From Nitrospirota bacterium (GTDB lineage Bacteria > JACPQY01): DNA of 64,000 nt. This document shows positions 1 through 7,872 of this stretch, piece by piece. Every line of letters starts with the position of its first letter. Position 1 is the first letter of the stretch. The stretch is from the NCBI GenBank assembly GCA_016180645.1, contig JACPAV010000015.1:1-64000 (forward strand), read 5' to 3'. The notes beneath the pieces were generated by a model. That model did no database searches. It had not been told where the DNA came from and was given only the letters and a program-made list of their open reading frames with translations. The position numbers and the translations under genes were made by a program.

Positions 1-161
1 TCAGACCCTCCCGACAAGAGGGAGCATCTGAAGATGCTCCCCTACGAATCGCTTGAGCGGTGTCTGAAGATACCTTCCCATCCGAGCGAGATTCTGAGCA
101 TGGAAAAATGGCAAAAGTCGAGCTAAGAGGGAAGTGAACATTTCGGCCGCCGTGTGCCATA

Positions 162-347
162 ATGACAGGCGCCATGGAGCGGAAAACGATTTGGAGAAAA
201 TCAGGGCCTGACTGGGAATCATACATTACGGCTTGGAGAGAACGGTTCCGGAGGCGGGCCATCGAAAACGAGAAACATCGGAAAGCCACACTGGGCTCGG
301 CGCGGGCCATCGCAAGACATCTCGCCCGCCATCGGGCGGTCAAATAG
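162..347 (+). pseudogene. N-terminal remnant of a MNT-type nucleotidyltransferase
   Basis: A 61-codon open frame whose protein is rich in Arg/Lys/Ala and has the amphipathic opening helix (WRERFRRRAIENEKHRKA, then ARAIARHLARH) that precedes the GS-x-DxD catalytic core in minimal nucleotidyltransferases of HEPN/MNT modules. The frame stops just before that core should begin, so no catalytic residues remain. A HEPN-like fragment follows 19 bp downstream, and an intact HEPN/nucleotidyltransferase pair lies at 4097-4793, which supports reading this as a decayed second module. The family assignment rests on helix pattern and context and is tentative. Confidence 0.4.
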
Positions 348-366
348 GCCCGAAGGCAGTGGCCCG

Positions 367-456
367 ATGACGATTCGCTTCCAAGAATGGATGCGTCAGC
401 CTCATGCTGACGTCAACCGTCACATCATCGGTATCGGTCATGAATCTGCCCCCTGA
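367..456 (+). pseudogene. N-terminal remnant of a HEPN-domain protein
   Basis: The frame opening at ATG 367 reads MTIRFQEWMRQPHADVNRH before losing similarity and stopping after 29 codons. This lines up with the first residues of the intact HEPN protein at 4097 (MGNRYKDWMRQAEADLGHAR), sharing the R-[FY]-x-[ED]-WMRQ-x-x-AD core. The rest of the domain, including the RYP region, is absent. Together with the nucleotidyltransferase fragment just upstream it looks like a broken toxin-antitoxin module. The gene order (nucleotidyltransferase then HEPN) is the reverse of the intact copy. Confidence 0.5.
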
Positions 457-517
457 AGGCCGTTTCTCACCCCGGAAAGACCGGAGTTTAGGGCGACTCT
501 GGACATGGAGGAACCCA

Positions 518-675
518 GTACCATGTTGCTCAAGTTCTTGAGCAGTTCTTTCATCAGTTGGTGCACGGCAACATGGTACATACGCCCCGCCTCCATTCAG
601 AATTTCGGGATGAGAGCGGGTCTACCGTACCGCGCATTCGCGGGTATCCGCTCAAAGACTTTCTCAACGCGGTAC
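518..675. repeat. Nested inverted repeats upstream of the methyltransferase gene
   Basis: A perfect 12-bp inverted repeat GTACCATGTTGC / GCAACATGGTAC (518-529 and 568-579) encloses a second perfect hairpin GCTCAAG-TT-CTTGAGC (528-543). A third pair, GTACCGCG / CGCGGTAC, lies at 627-634 and 668-675, ending just before the GTG at 680. No gene is visible here. It may be a structured leader RNA, a miniature mobile element or a regulator-binding region. I do not recognise the family. Confidence 0.45.
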
Positions 676-679
676 TAGG

Positions 680-1645
680 GTGAACATCCCAGGGAAGCAA
701 GTGACGGCGCTTCATCTGAAGGGAGGCAATGACTTCGATGACATGAGGGTAGACATAGCCGGGAGTCACCGCCGTCTGGATCACTTGGCTCTCGAACCCA
801 AGAGCATCAAGAGGTCGAGACTCCGAAATATCATCCGGCTTCGCCTCACACGAATATTGATGCGGCTTCGGATCTACGAGCTCCTGGTCGTGAGCGGGAT
901 CGTCCATAGGTGGTTTGACGATTTTTCGCGCTATTGGTCGAACGTGCTGCACGGGAGGCCCTTCTGGAGCGTTCTCGATTTTTTCCTGCTGCTTCACGAC
1001 TATAGAAAACGTCAACAACATGTCGCGCCTCTCGAATGGGGTGATCCTGCGCGACACCTCGCGAACTGGCAACACCCCAGTCAGATCTACGCCACGCTGC
1101 ACGGCGTAAGGCACTTGGCACTGCATCCGGTAGAGTGCCTGGAGCTTTGGCACAGGGTAGCCCCGGGCACACGCATTCTGGAATATGGTTGCTCGTTCGC
1201 GCCCTTCTACTCCTGCTATATTGAATTCTTCTCTCATTTGGATTGCCATTGGGTCCTCGCCGATATTCCAGGGTTTCCATTTCACTATGCAAAATATCTC
1301 TACAGAAATGATGCTCAGGTCGATTTCATTACGATTAACGAAGGCGATTTTCAAAATCCGTTGGGGGGGGGTGATTTTGACGTCATCATTCTGACAACGG
1401 TCCTCGAGCATTTGGACAATCCCCTCTTCGTCTCAAGATACTTGCTGAAGAAATTGAAACCGGGGGGATTGTTCATTTTCGACTATATCAAGTCGGATGG
1501 GATTGGGCTCGATCATCCCAAGGCTCTCGAGCTTAGAGAGGATTGTCTGAACGCAATTCTTGAGGAGACACGAATTGTTTTCGGAAGGATCGACGATATC
1601 AACAAGAGTGTGGGCTTATGCATTGCTGAGAAGAACAAACACTGA
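680..1645 (+). CDS. Class I SAM-dependent methyltransferase
   Basis: 321 residues from a GTG start. The C-terminal half is a Rossmann-fold methyltransferase: motif I-like RILEYGCSFAPF (E-x-G-x), an acidic strand end VLADIPG, then DVIILTTVLEHLDNP and LKPGGLFIFDY, the usual post-motif pattern of Methyltransf_11/23 enzymes. The first ~140 residues are basic and unlike known domains, so translation could also start further downstream. Its setting next to glycan genes suggests it methylates a sugar or lipid-linked intermediate, but the substrate cannot be read from the sequence. A run of nine G residues (1363-1371) lies inside the catalytic domain. A decayed tail of a different methyltransferase follows directly. 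Confidence 0.8.
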   Translation: MNIPGKQVTALHLKGGNDFDDMRVDIAGSHRRLDHLALEPKSIKRSRLRNIIRLRLTRILMRLRIYELLVVSGIVHRWFDDFSRYWSNVLHGRPFWSVLDFFLLLHDYRKRQQHVAPLEWGDPARHLANWQHPSQIYATLHGVRHLALHPVECLELWHRVAPGTRILEYGCSFAPFYSCYIEFFSHLDCHWVLADIPGFPFHYAKYLYRNDAQVDFITINEGDFQNPLGGGDFDVIILTTVLEHLDNPLFVSRYLLKKLKPGGLFIFDYIKSDGIGLDHPKALELREDCLNAILEETRIVFGRIDDINKSVGLCIAEKNKH

Positions 1646-1660
1646 CACGACGTGGGTCGC

Positions 1661-1894
1661 TCTTGTCGGAGAACTTCGCGGCCGGGGTTGGGACGGACAT
1701 CGCCGGAAGTGATATGCTCTGGAGCATGGTCGAGTTGCAAGCGCGAGGGATCATGCCATATCTCCGCATGGGGGTGATGAAACGCACGACATCGAATACA
1801 CCTTGGAAGGTTTCGCTCACGAGCCGCGAACGGCAGGACTGAAAGTCCAGCACCGCGAAATCCAATGGGGTGAAACTTGGGTACAAGCGCAATG
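1661..1894 (+). pseudogene. Decayed C-terminal tail of a second methyltransferase
   Basis: Translating this stretch in the frame that ends at TGA 1892 gives DETHDIEYTLEGF and then AGLKVQHREIQWGETW. These match the C-terminus of the intact methyltransferase at 4812-5567 (DETHETEYTPESF ... AGLKIAHHEIRWGEIW). Upstream of that block there is an in-frame stop and a probable frameshift (ELQ-x-RM traces appear in another frame), so it is not expressed as a protein. The next gene's start codon lies inside the remnant. It shows that the methyltransferase and HEPN/nucleotidyltransferase segment once existed in two copies flanking the 688-residue membrane protein. Confidence 0.7.
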
Positions 1895-3943
1895 AGCGAA
1901 CGGGGTTTGAGCGCAACGGCGACCCCTGCGGAGCCAACGGACAGAGCAGGGAAAGCTCGGATAGAAAGCTCGATTTGGCCGGACCTCTGGCCGGTTTGTA
2001 TTTTGCTGATCGCCTATTCACTCGTGCTCGCAATAATCACTGGGAATATTGGATTTTTCGGAGATGACTGGTCTGACCTCGGTAGGATTTACCGCCACGA
2101 CTTTCTTGATGCTTTTGCAAAACAGATGTCCGCATCGCCCCGCCCTGTATACAGCCTTTATATCATCCTGATGTTCAGAACTTTTGGGTTCGACAGCGTC
2201 GCGTTCCACTTTGGATCGTTGATCCTCCTAGGCGCCGGAAGCGTGCTCATGGGTTGGGCATTGTTGAATGCCTTTCCATCGAGACGTTCTTTCGCGCGGG
2301 CAAGCGTTCTATTCGCTTTTTTGCTTCCCACAATTTCCACGATCACTTACACCAAGCACACCGACCCCGGCCGCCTGTGCAATGTCTTCTTTTGGCTCTC
2401 CGTCGTCGGCTTTCAAAAATGGGCGTTGGGCCGTAGGACAGCCGGCGGTCTCATCTTTCCTGTCGTGGCCTATGTTCTTTGCAATCTTGCCTACGAATCG
2501 GCCAGCCTGCTTATCGTCGCTGTCCCCTTGTTGGTCTACCCCGTGCTGGTCAGGGGCATCAAGAAAGACCAAGGGAGCTGGAATACGTCTTTCAAATCAG
2601 GCAGGGACGCTCTGGGTTGGGGAACCGTTGGTTGTTTCGCCCTGGGTGTGATCTTGTGGATATCAACTCCTACGCTGGCCACCGAGATCACAGAGTATGT
2701 GTATTACAGCGACTCCGGCATCTGGAAATCCATGTTCGATGGACTAGGCACCTGGCCTATTGAACAGTATCAGTGGAAGGGAGAGAAGGTCCTTCGCAAT
2801 CTAGTCGGCCTCGGCATCTTCCTGCTCATTTTCATCTTCACCATGCAGTGGGCGCGCAGGCTACCGCGAGATTCCGCGCATCACTCCTTGTTGCGGTTGA
2901 TGTCATCCGGCACCTTGGCATTCGTTCTTCTTCTACTGGCGCGGCTTGTCGGTTTTGGTGGCGGTCATCCTAGCATCAACGGGACTCTGCGCACGGTTGT
3001 CCGTTTCTACACAGACCTATCCGCGCCGGCATACTTTCTTGCAGCGCCTTTCCTGGATATCCATAAGGGCGATGTCTGGGCGTATACGTTAGGCATTGGA
3101 ATGTTCGCGCTGAGCTGGATCTTGATGATGGACAAGAGGCGCGGTCATTCAACAGGAGGAAATTACGAAGGGGTCTCGTATGTTCTCCTCATCGGCATCC
3201 TCATTTATGTTTTGGGCATGCTGCCCTTCGCGATGGCGAGCTACGGTATCGGGCAAAACTTCTATCTGTCAGGGCGCATATTCACAACTTCCAGTTATGG
3301 CCTTGCCATAGTCTTGGGTCTTGGGTCTTGGGCCTTGGGGCAGAAGATCAAGCACCCCCTCACCCATGTGGCCGCTGCGGTTGTTCTGGGCTGTTTCTCG
3401 TGCTTTCAGGTGGGGCTGCGGCGAGACTGGCAGGAGGCAACCCGGAAGAACTGTGAGATATGGACCTCTTTCCTGAGCAGCGTTCCGAACATTGCACCGG
3501 GAACGACATTGCTTTTCCTTGACCTGGAACATTCGATCGGCAACCGTGCGGTTGTTTTCAGCGGGGCGGGCGCGGTGGTTGATTTTGTCCGCCTCCTCTA
3601 TGGTCAAACCAACGTCAATGGCTTATTTCTTTATCCTCATCAAGTTGCTCCTCCGGGAACGAAGGAAAGCAGGATGCTAGTATCGCCAAGAGGCATTTTT
3701 CATCCAGGATGGGAGTCCCATCCCAGTCCGATTCTTCTCGATAGGCTTTTGATTGCAGAAAGGCGGGGTTCAAGGCTTGTCGTACTCGACCAACTCTCGG
3801 CTGAGGAGCGGAAGGCCGATCTCCGTTGGGAAGGCGTCTCTAGTCTTCATTCGAACATGGATCTAATCAGACCTTCGCCTCAACCCGGCGCGGAGAGGCT
3901 GCGGGAACTGGGATTCTCCTGCCCTCAGGGGTCCATCTCATGA
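1877..3943 (+). CDS. Large polytopic membrane protein, possible lipid-linked glycosyltransferase-like
   Basis: 688 residues with about ten or more hydrophobic membrane segments and a soluble C-terminal region of roughly 170 residues. The loop after the first membrane segment carries the acidic motif FFGDDWSDL, and a membrane-spanning core with small extramembrane loops follows, an arrangement like the GT-C fold of membrane glycosyltransferases (first-loop Asp motif). I do not recognise a named family. The ATG at 1877 overlaps the methyltransferase remnant; ATG 1892 is an alternative. At 3311-3338 the gene contains a perfect heptamer tract (GTCTTGG three times, then GCCTTGG), translated within VLGLGSWALG. 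Location beside the glycan operon suggests a role in surface polysaccharide assembly. Confidence 0.7.
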   Translation: MGTSAMSERGLSATATPAEPTDRAGKARIESSIWPDLWPVCILLIAYSLVLAIITGNIGFFGDDWSDLGRIYRHDFLDAFAKQMSASPRPVYSLYIILMFRTFGFDSVAFHFGSLILLGAGSVLMGWALLNAFPSRRSFARASVLFAFLLPTISTITYTKHTDPGRLCNVFFWLSVVGFQKWALGRRTAGGLIFPVVAYVLCNLAYESASLLIVAVPLLVYPVLVRGIKKDQGSWNTSFKSGRDALGWGTVGCFALGVILWISTPTLATEITEYVYYSDSGIWKSMFDGLGTWPIEQYQWKGEKVLRNLVGLGIFLLIFIFTMQWARRLPRDSAHHSLLRLMSSGTLAFVLLLLARLVGFGGGHPSINGTLRTVVRFYTDLSAPAYFLAAPFLDIHKGDVWAYTLGIGMFALSWILMMDKRRGHSTGGNYEGVSYVLLIGILIYVLGMLPFAMASYGIGQNFYLSGRIFTTSSYGLAIVLGLGSWALGQKIKHPLTHVAAAVVLGCFSCFQVGLRRDWQEATRKNCEIWTSFLSSVPNIAPGTTLLFLDLEHSIGNRAVVFSGAGAVVDFVRLLYGQTNVNGLFLYPHQVAPPGTKESRMLVSPRGIFHPGWESHPSPILLDRLLIAERRGSRLVVLDQLSAEERKADLRWEGVSSLHSNMDLIRPSPQPGAERLRELGFSCPQGSIS
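3311..3338 (+). repeat. Perfect heptanucleotide tract (GTCTTGG)3-GCCTTGG
   Basis: Inside the 688-residue membrane protein gene, in a membrane segment translated VLGLGSWALG. It demonstrates that 7-bp tandem repeats are not confined to the lipoprotein genes. Confidence 0.85.
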
Positions 3944-4096
3944 AATCTTTACGACGAACCGAGCTTGGACGCGCTGCGCGTGAACGGGCGGTCGAAAAGT
4001 TCAATCTGTAAGAAGTGGGCGGATGCCCATCGACGGATCTTCCAAGGCCTACCCACTCCGTGTGATCTCCTCCGAGGGATCGTGTAACATTCCCAG

Positions 4097-4486
4097 ATGG
4101 GCAACCGCTACAAAGACTGGATGAGGCAGGCCGAAGCGGATCTGGGCCACGCGCGGCATTCTTTGAAGGATGGAGATTTCGAGTGGAGCTGCTTCGCCGC
4201 ACATCAGGCAGCGGAAAAGGCCCTGAAGGCGCTGTTTTGTATACTGGGAGGCGAGGCGTGGGGCCACACGCTCAAGGATCTGGTTGAACACTTGCCGACG
4301 AAGGTGAAGACGCCGTCTACCGTCGTGAAGGCGGCGAAACACCTCGACCGGCACTACATCCCGGCGCGTTATCCCAACGGATACGAGTCCGGCGCCCCCG
4401 TGGATTATTACGAAAAGGAGGATGCCCAAGGTGCAATCCAAGAGGCGGAAATCGTCCTTGAATTCTGTCGTCGTCAAGTGGGCTGA
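4097..4486 (+). CDS. HEPN-domain protein (toxin-like half of a HEPN/MNT module)
   Basis: 129 residues, the usual HEPN length, all-helical. It opens with YKDWMRQAEADLGHAR, has the FAAHQAAEKALKALF helix that defines this family, and ends with HLDRHYIPARYPNG and a final helix. In HepT/MntA-type modules the HEPN protein is a putative RNase inhibited by the partner nucleotidyltransferase. The downstream nucleotidyltransferase gene overlaps it by 65 bp, so the two are surely co-expressed. It is the first gene of the overlapping glycan operon. A broken homologue lies at 367-456. Toxicity is inferred from family, not shown. Confidence 0.85.
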   Translation: MGNRYKDWMRQAEADLGHARHSLKDGDFEWSCFAAHQAAEKALKALFCILGGEAWGHTLKDLVEHLPTKVKTPSTVVKAAKHLDRHYIPARYPNGYESGAPVDYYEKEDAQGAIQEAEIVLEFCRRQVG

Positions 4487-4793
4487 CCGAGCGGGAGTTG
4501 AGCGGGCCGTCCTCGAGTACGCGGCTCGGATTCGACAATCGCATCCGGAGGTCACTCGCATCGTCTGGTTCGGCTCATGGGTAAATGGAATTCCCATGCC
4601 CCACAGCGATGTGGACCTCTGCATCATCCTCCGCGATTCGAACAAGTCTTTTCGGGACAGGATTCCGGACTATCTGGGCGGCCGCTTCCCCGGAGGAATG
4701 GACCTATTCCCTTACACCGAAGCGGAATTCAGGAAGTTGGAGGCCGGCAGTCCCTCCTTCTACGCCGCCATCCGGTCCGGAAGGGAACTCTGA
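4422..4793 (+). CDS. MNT-type nucleotidyltransferase (antitoxin-like partner)
   Basis: Up to 123 residues. It carries the polymerase-beta nucleotidyltransferase signature: WFGSWVNG (GS motif), then HSDVDLCII (DxD), and a third acidic position in GGMDLFPY. MntA-type antitoxins AMPylate or otherwise modify their HEPN partner. ATG 4422 lies deep inside the HEPN gene; GTG 4431 or TTG 4458 are possible later starts that still keep the first helix (RAGVERAVLEYAARI). The stop at 4793 is 18 bp before the next gene, so it is part of the same transcript as the glycan genes, an unusual place for such a module. Confidence 0.85.
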   Translation: MPKVQSKRRKSSLNSVVVKWADRAGVERAVLEYAARIRQSHPEVTRIVWFGSWVNGIPMPHSDVDLCIILRDSNKSFRDRIPDYLGGRFPGGMDLFPYTEAEFRKLEAGSPSFYAAIRSGREL

Positions 4794-4811
4794 TACTCCA
4801 GGACGATCCGG

Positions 4812-5567
4812 TTGCACATTCTTCGAAATCTCATCCATCGACTGATCCACGCGCTTCCGGCCGCATGGGCGGAACGGATGGCCGTCCGGCTGCTGCGGCG
4901 CCTGACTGAAGAAAGGGAGCCTCCGGCCGTCCTTCGCTCCTTGTTCCGGGTGAACCTCGCGTTGGACCGCCTTCAGGACCTGGCCGCGATCGAATATGGG
5001 TCGGGCATCCATCCCAAGCACCGGCTCATGAGATACCACGACTTCTTTATTCAGCGAATCAGGGAGGACGATCGCATTCTGGACATCGGGTGCGGCGATG
5101 GGACCGTGGACTTCGACATCGTGCAGAAGACCGGGGCGCGCGTGGTCGGACTGGACTCGAATCCGGACAACGTGAGCAAGGCGACGGCGCGATATCAACA
5201 TGAGCGGCTGGAATTTCGACTCGGAGAAGCGAAGGGCGATCTTCCCGACGGTCCCTTCACGGCGGTTATTCTTTCCAACGTGCTCGAGCACCTTGCCGAG
5301 AGGGTGGATTTCCTCAAGCGGCTCTCGGACACGGTCCACCCCAATCGTATTCTGATCCGCGTCCCCTTGTTCGAGCGAGATTGGAGAGTGCCCCTCCGGA
5401 TGGAACTTCAGCTTGATTGGCGGATGGACGAGACGCACGAGACGGAATACACTCCTGAATCCTTTGTGAAAGAAATCGAGGCGGCGGGGTTGAAGATCGC
5501 GCACCACGAAATCCGCTGGGGTGAAATTTGGGCGGAGGTCGAACGACCGGCGCCCGTCCGGGAATGA
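4812..5567 (+). CDS. SAM-dependent methyltransferase
   Basis: 251 residues from a TTG start 18 bp after the nucleotidyltransferase. A clear class I methyltransferase: RILDIGCGDGTVDFDI (motif I), RVVGLDSNPDNV (acidic end of strand 2), TAVILSNVLEHLAERVDFL (motif IV/V) and a C-terminal block IRVPLFERDW ... DETHETEYTPESF. The protein continues to a 4-bp ATGA overlap with the following glycosyltransferase-like gene. The same C-terminal block survives as a remnant at 1661-1894. Operon context points to methylation of a glycan or lipid-linked sugar; substrate unknown. Confidence 0.87.
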   Translation: MHILRNLIHRLIHALPAAWAERMAVRLLRRLTEEREPPAVLRSLFRVNLALDRLQDLAAIEYGSGIHPKHRLMRYHDFFIQRIREDDRILDIGCGDGTVDFDIVQKTGARVVGLDSNPDNVSKATARYQHERLEFRLGEAKGDLPDGPFTAVILSNVLEHLAERVDFLKRLSDTVHPNRILIRVPLFERDWRVPLRMELQLDWRMDETHETEYTPESFVKEIEAAGLKIAHHEIRWGEIWAEVERPAPVRE

Positions 5568-6895
5568 ACAGCACTGTCCAAAAGACCGGACTGGTAGCGG
5601 GGATCACCGCCCTGTTCACAATTCCGATCGCATACGCGTCGTATCATCTCTGGGTCCGTAGCGGCCAATTCCTCTTCCATGATCACCTGACCGGGCTTTC
5701 CATCGCCCGATCATGGATGGAGGGGAAGGGATTTTTCCTCTCGACGGCCTACTACGAGCCGATCCCACCGCTCTTTCTGGCGGTTTTCCTCCGTTTTTCC
5801 GATCTTCAACTCGCCGGCACGGTGCTCCCGTATGTCTTCCTCCATGTATTGACCACCGCGGCGGCGTATTTCCTTGCCCGGCGGTTCTTGGCTCCAACGC
5901 CGAGTACGTGGGTCGGTTTTCTGGTCGGTTTCGATCCCGTTCTCACGGCCATTTCCGGCCGAATGTATGCCGAGAATTCATCCGTGCTTCTGACCACGGC
6001 GACTTTGTTGGTGCTCGCAAAGACTTACCCTGTGGTGCGGATTCGGCATACCTGTCTGCTGGGAGTCTTGTTCGCGATATGCCTGCTCGCGCGAGTCCAG
6101 TCCCTGGCCGTCACCTTCGGGTTGCTTCTCGCTCTGGTCCTGTTTCCCTGGAGGCGCCTTCCCATTGTGCGACGGTGCACCTTGACCGCCCTATTTCTTC
6201 TTAGCTGGGGGCTGGCCCTTCTGCCGCTGGCCTACTGGAACCACAGAACAACCGGTGAAGCCCGCATCACTCCTACCAGGACCATGCACACGCTCTGCGG
6301 AGGAGCGCTGGCGACACGCTATTCCGCGCAGGAACTTGTTGTCGCCGCCATTTCCCGATTCTCCACCGGTTTGGTGCGGAGAATGCTGGAAGCCGACCGA
6401 CCGCTCCTGACGCAAGATGCGTATTGTGGGGAGCGATGGGGCCGCTTGCTGGCCGAGGCGAACGGGAACGAGAGCGTTGCGGATCGCGCCATGGGGAAGG
6501 AGGTTATCGGGTTGATTCGGGAGGCTCCATTGAAGTACATGCTTTGGATCGCCCTCTCCCCCATACCGTTCCTTGCTTTCGAGCACGAGGCCATCAACTA
6601 CCTACGGCCGGGTTTGGACCGATACCTCCCTGTTAGGGTCATCGACGCCCTAAGCCTGGGACTGTGGCTGTACTCGATTTCAATCGTGGCCTTCGCACTG
6701 ATCGGGACATGGATTCTCGTCAAACGGAGGAACCCCACAGGCATGATTCTGGCGCTGGTGACGTGGGTGTATCTGGCTGTCCACGCCCCCTCCACCGGCC
6801 AATACCGGTTCGCCGCAACCGTGATCCCTGCTCTCATTGTGCTGGCCGTGATAGGGGCCTCCGGGAAGCTGACCGTCGCGGAGGCCGGTCGTTGA
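5564..6895 (+). CDS. Membrane glycosyltransferase-like protein (GT39/GT-C type)
   Basis: 443 residues from the ATG that overlaps the preceding stop (ATGA), which I prefer to the upstream TTG at 5528. Around ten hydrophobic segments are visible. The first periplasmic loop contains FHDHLTGLSIARSWMEGKGF, with the charged/aromatic pattern seen in the first loop of dolichol- or undecaprenyl-phosphate sugar transferases (ArnT/PMT family). A later loop has a conserved-looking SGRMYAENSSVLL. These enzymes move sugars from polyprenyl carriers to acceptors on the outer face of the membrane. Specificity cannot be assigned. The stop overlaps the TTG start of the next gene by 4 bp. Confidence 0.75.
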   Translation: MNSTVQKTGLVAGITALFTIPIAYASYHLWVRSGQFLFHDHLTGLSIARSWMEGKGFFLSTAYYEPIPPLFLAVFLRFSDLQLAGTVLPYVFLHVLTTAAAYFLARRFLAPTPSTWVGFLVGFDPVLTAISGRMYAENSSVLLTTATLLVLAKTYPVVRIRHTCLLGVLFAICLLARVQSLAVTFGLLLALVLFPWRRLPIVRRCTLTALFLLSWGLALLPLAYWNHRTTGEARITPTRTMHTLCGGALATRYSAQELVVAAISRFSTGLVRRMLEADRPLLTQDAYCGERWGRLLAEANGNESVADRAMGKEVIGLIREAPLKYMLWIALSPIPFLAFEHEAINYLRPGLDRYLPVRVIDALSLGLWLYSISIVAFALIGTWILVKRRNPTGMILALVTWVYLAVHAPSTGQYRFAATVIPALIVLAVIGASGKLTVAEAGR

Positions 6896-7872
6896 AGAGC
6901 CGTTTGGTCGCCCTGCTCGATGACGTCGACGCCGCGCTCTCCGGAGCCTACCTTCGTGCCTTCGGGGAGCGGGCGGCCCTGCTGACGTTCCTGTTCCACG
7001 GAATCTTTCGCAATGAAAAAGAGATGAAAGAGAACCTCGTGGATCCCCAGCAAGGCACTACCCTGGAACATTTTCGGGATTTCATCGACTATTTTCTCAG
7101 CAGGGGATACAGCTTCGTGGGAGAAAAGAATTTGGCCGAAGCGCCACTGCCATCCGGAAAGCTCGCGCTGATCACGCTGGACGACGGATACTTCAGCAGC
7201 CGCCACGCGCAGGACCCCATGAATGAATTCAAAGTCCCGGCTATTTTCTACCTGGCCACGGGGTTCGTCGAGGAAAACCGCTGCTTCTGGTGGGATGTCG
7301 TCTACCGCGAGCGGATTCGAAGAGGATCGTCCCTTTCGACCATCAGACAAGAACAGGCCCAGCTCAAGGAGTCCTCTCCGGAGAAGATCAGGATTTATTT
7401 ATCGGAGCAATTCGGGGAAAAAGCGTCCCATCCGATCGGCGAAATCGACCGTCCTCTTACCCCCCGAGAAGTACGCTCCATGGCCGACGACCCTCTCGTG
7501 GCCTTCGGGAACCACACGCGTGACCACGCCATCCTCACCCGGTTGCTTTCCGACCAGGCTGAGCACCAGATCCGGATCGCGCAGGAGCAAATCGAGCAGT
7601 GGACCGGAAGAGCACCCCAATCCGTTTCATACCCCAACGGCGACTACTCGCAAGAACACATCGCCCTCGCCCGAAAATTGGGCTTCCGGTTTGGGCTGAC
7701 CGTGGAGCCGAGAAAGAACTACCTTCCGCTGGACGAAAGCAACCATAATCGGATGAAGCTGGGCCGGTTCTACTTTTTCGGCGGGCAACGGATGCGCGCG
7801 TCTTGGGATCTCATGCGCTCCGAATTCAGGCTGCGAACCTTCCTGCGAAAGGCCAAGGACCGACTTGGGTAG
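6892..7872 (+). CDS. Polysaccharide deacetylase (NodB-homology, CE4) protein
   Basis: 326 residues. The TTG at 6892 overlaps the preceding stop (TTGA), and a GGAGG sequence sits 7 bp upstream at 6881-6885, which decides this start over the longer open frame. The NodB domain shows LALITLDDGYFSS (TFDDG-like motif 1 with the catalytic Asp pair), FGNHTRDHAILTRL (H-T-x-x-H metal-binding motif 2) and APQSVSYPNGDYSQE (motif 3, RxPNG-like). An insertion between motifs 1 and 2 holds a WWDVVYRERIRRG segment often seen in capsule-associated deacetylases. It probably removes N-acetyl or O-acetyl groups from a surface glycan or its precursor. Confidence 0.88.
   Translation: MKSRLVALLDDVDAALSGAYLRAFGERAALLTFLFHGIFRNEKEMKENLVDPQQGTTLEHFRDFIDYFLSRGYSFVGEKNLAEAPLPSGKLALITLDDGYFSSRHAQDPMNEFKVPAIFYLATGFVEENRCFWWDVVYRERIRRGSSLSTIRQEQAQLKESSPEKIRIYLSEQFGEKASHPIGEIDRPLTPREVRSMADDPLVAFGNHTRDHAILTRLLSDQAEHQIRIAQEQIEQWTGRAPQSVSYPNGDYSQEHIALARKLGFRFGLTVEPRKNYLPLDESNHNRMKLGRFYFFGGQRMRASWDLMRSEFRLRTFLRKAKDRLG

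Noticed and set aside
1-222. Minus-strand 73-codon frame at the window edge
   Set aside because: Incomplete context and no recognisable features; overlaps the region of the nucleotidyltransferase remnant.
554-1411. Long minus-strand open frame of 285 codons
   Set aside because: It lies fully opposite the methyltransferase gene, has no recognisable domain, and the plus-strand protein shows clear catalytic motifs.
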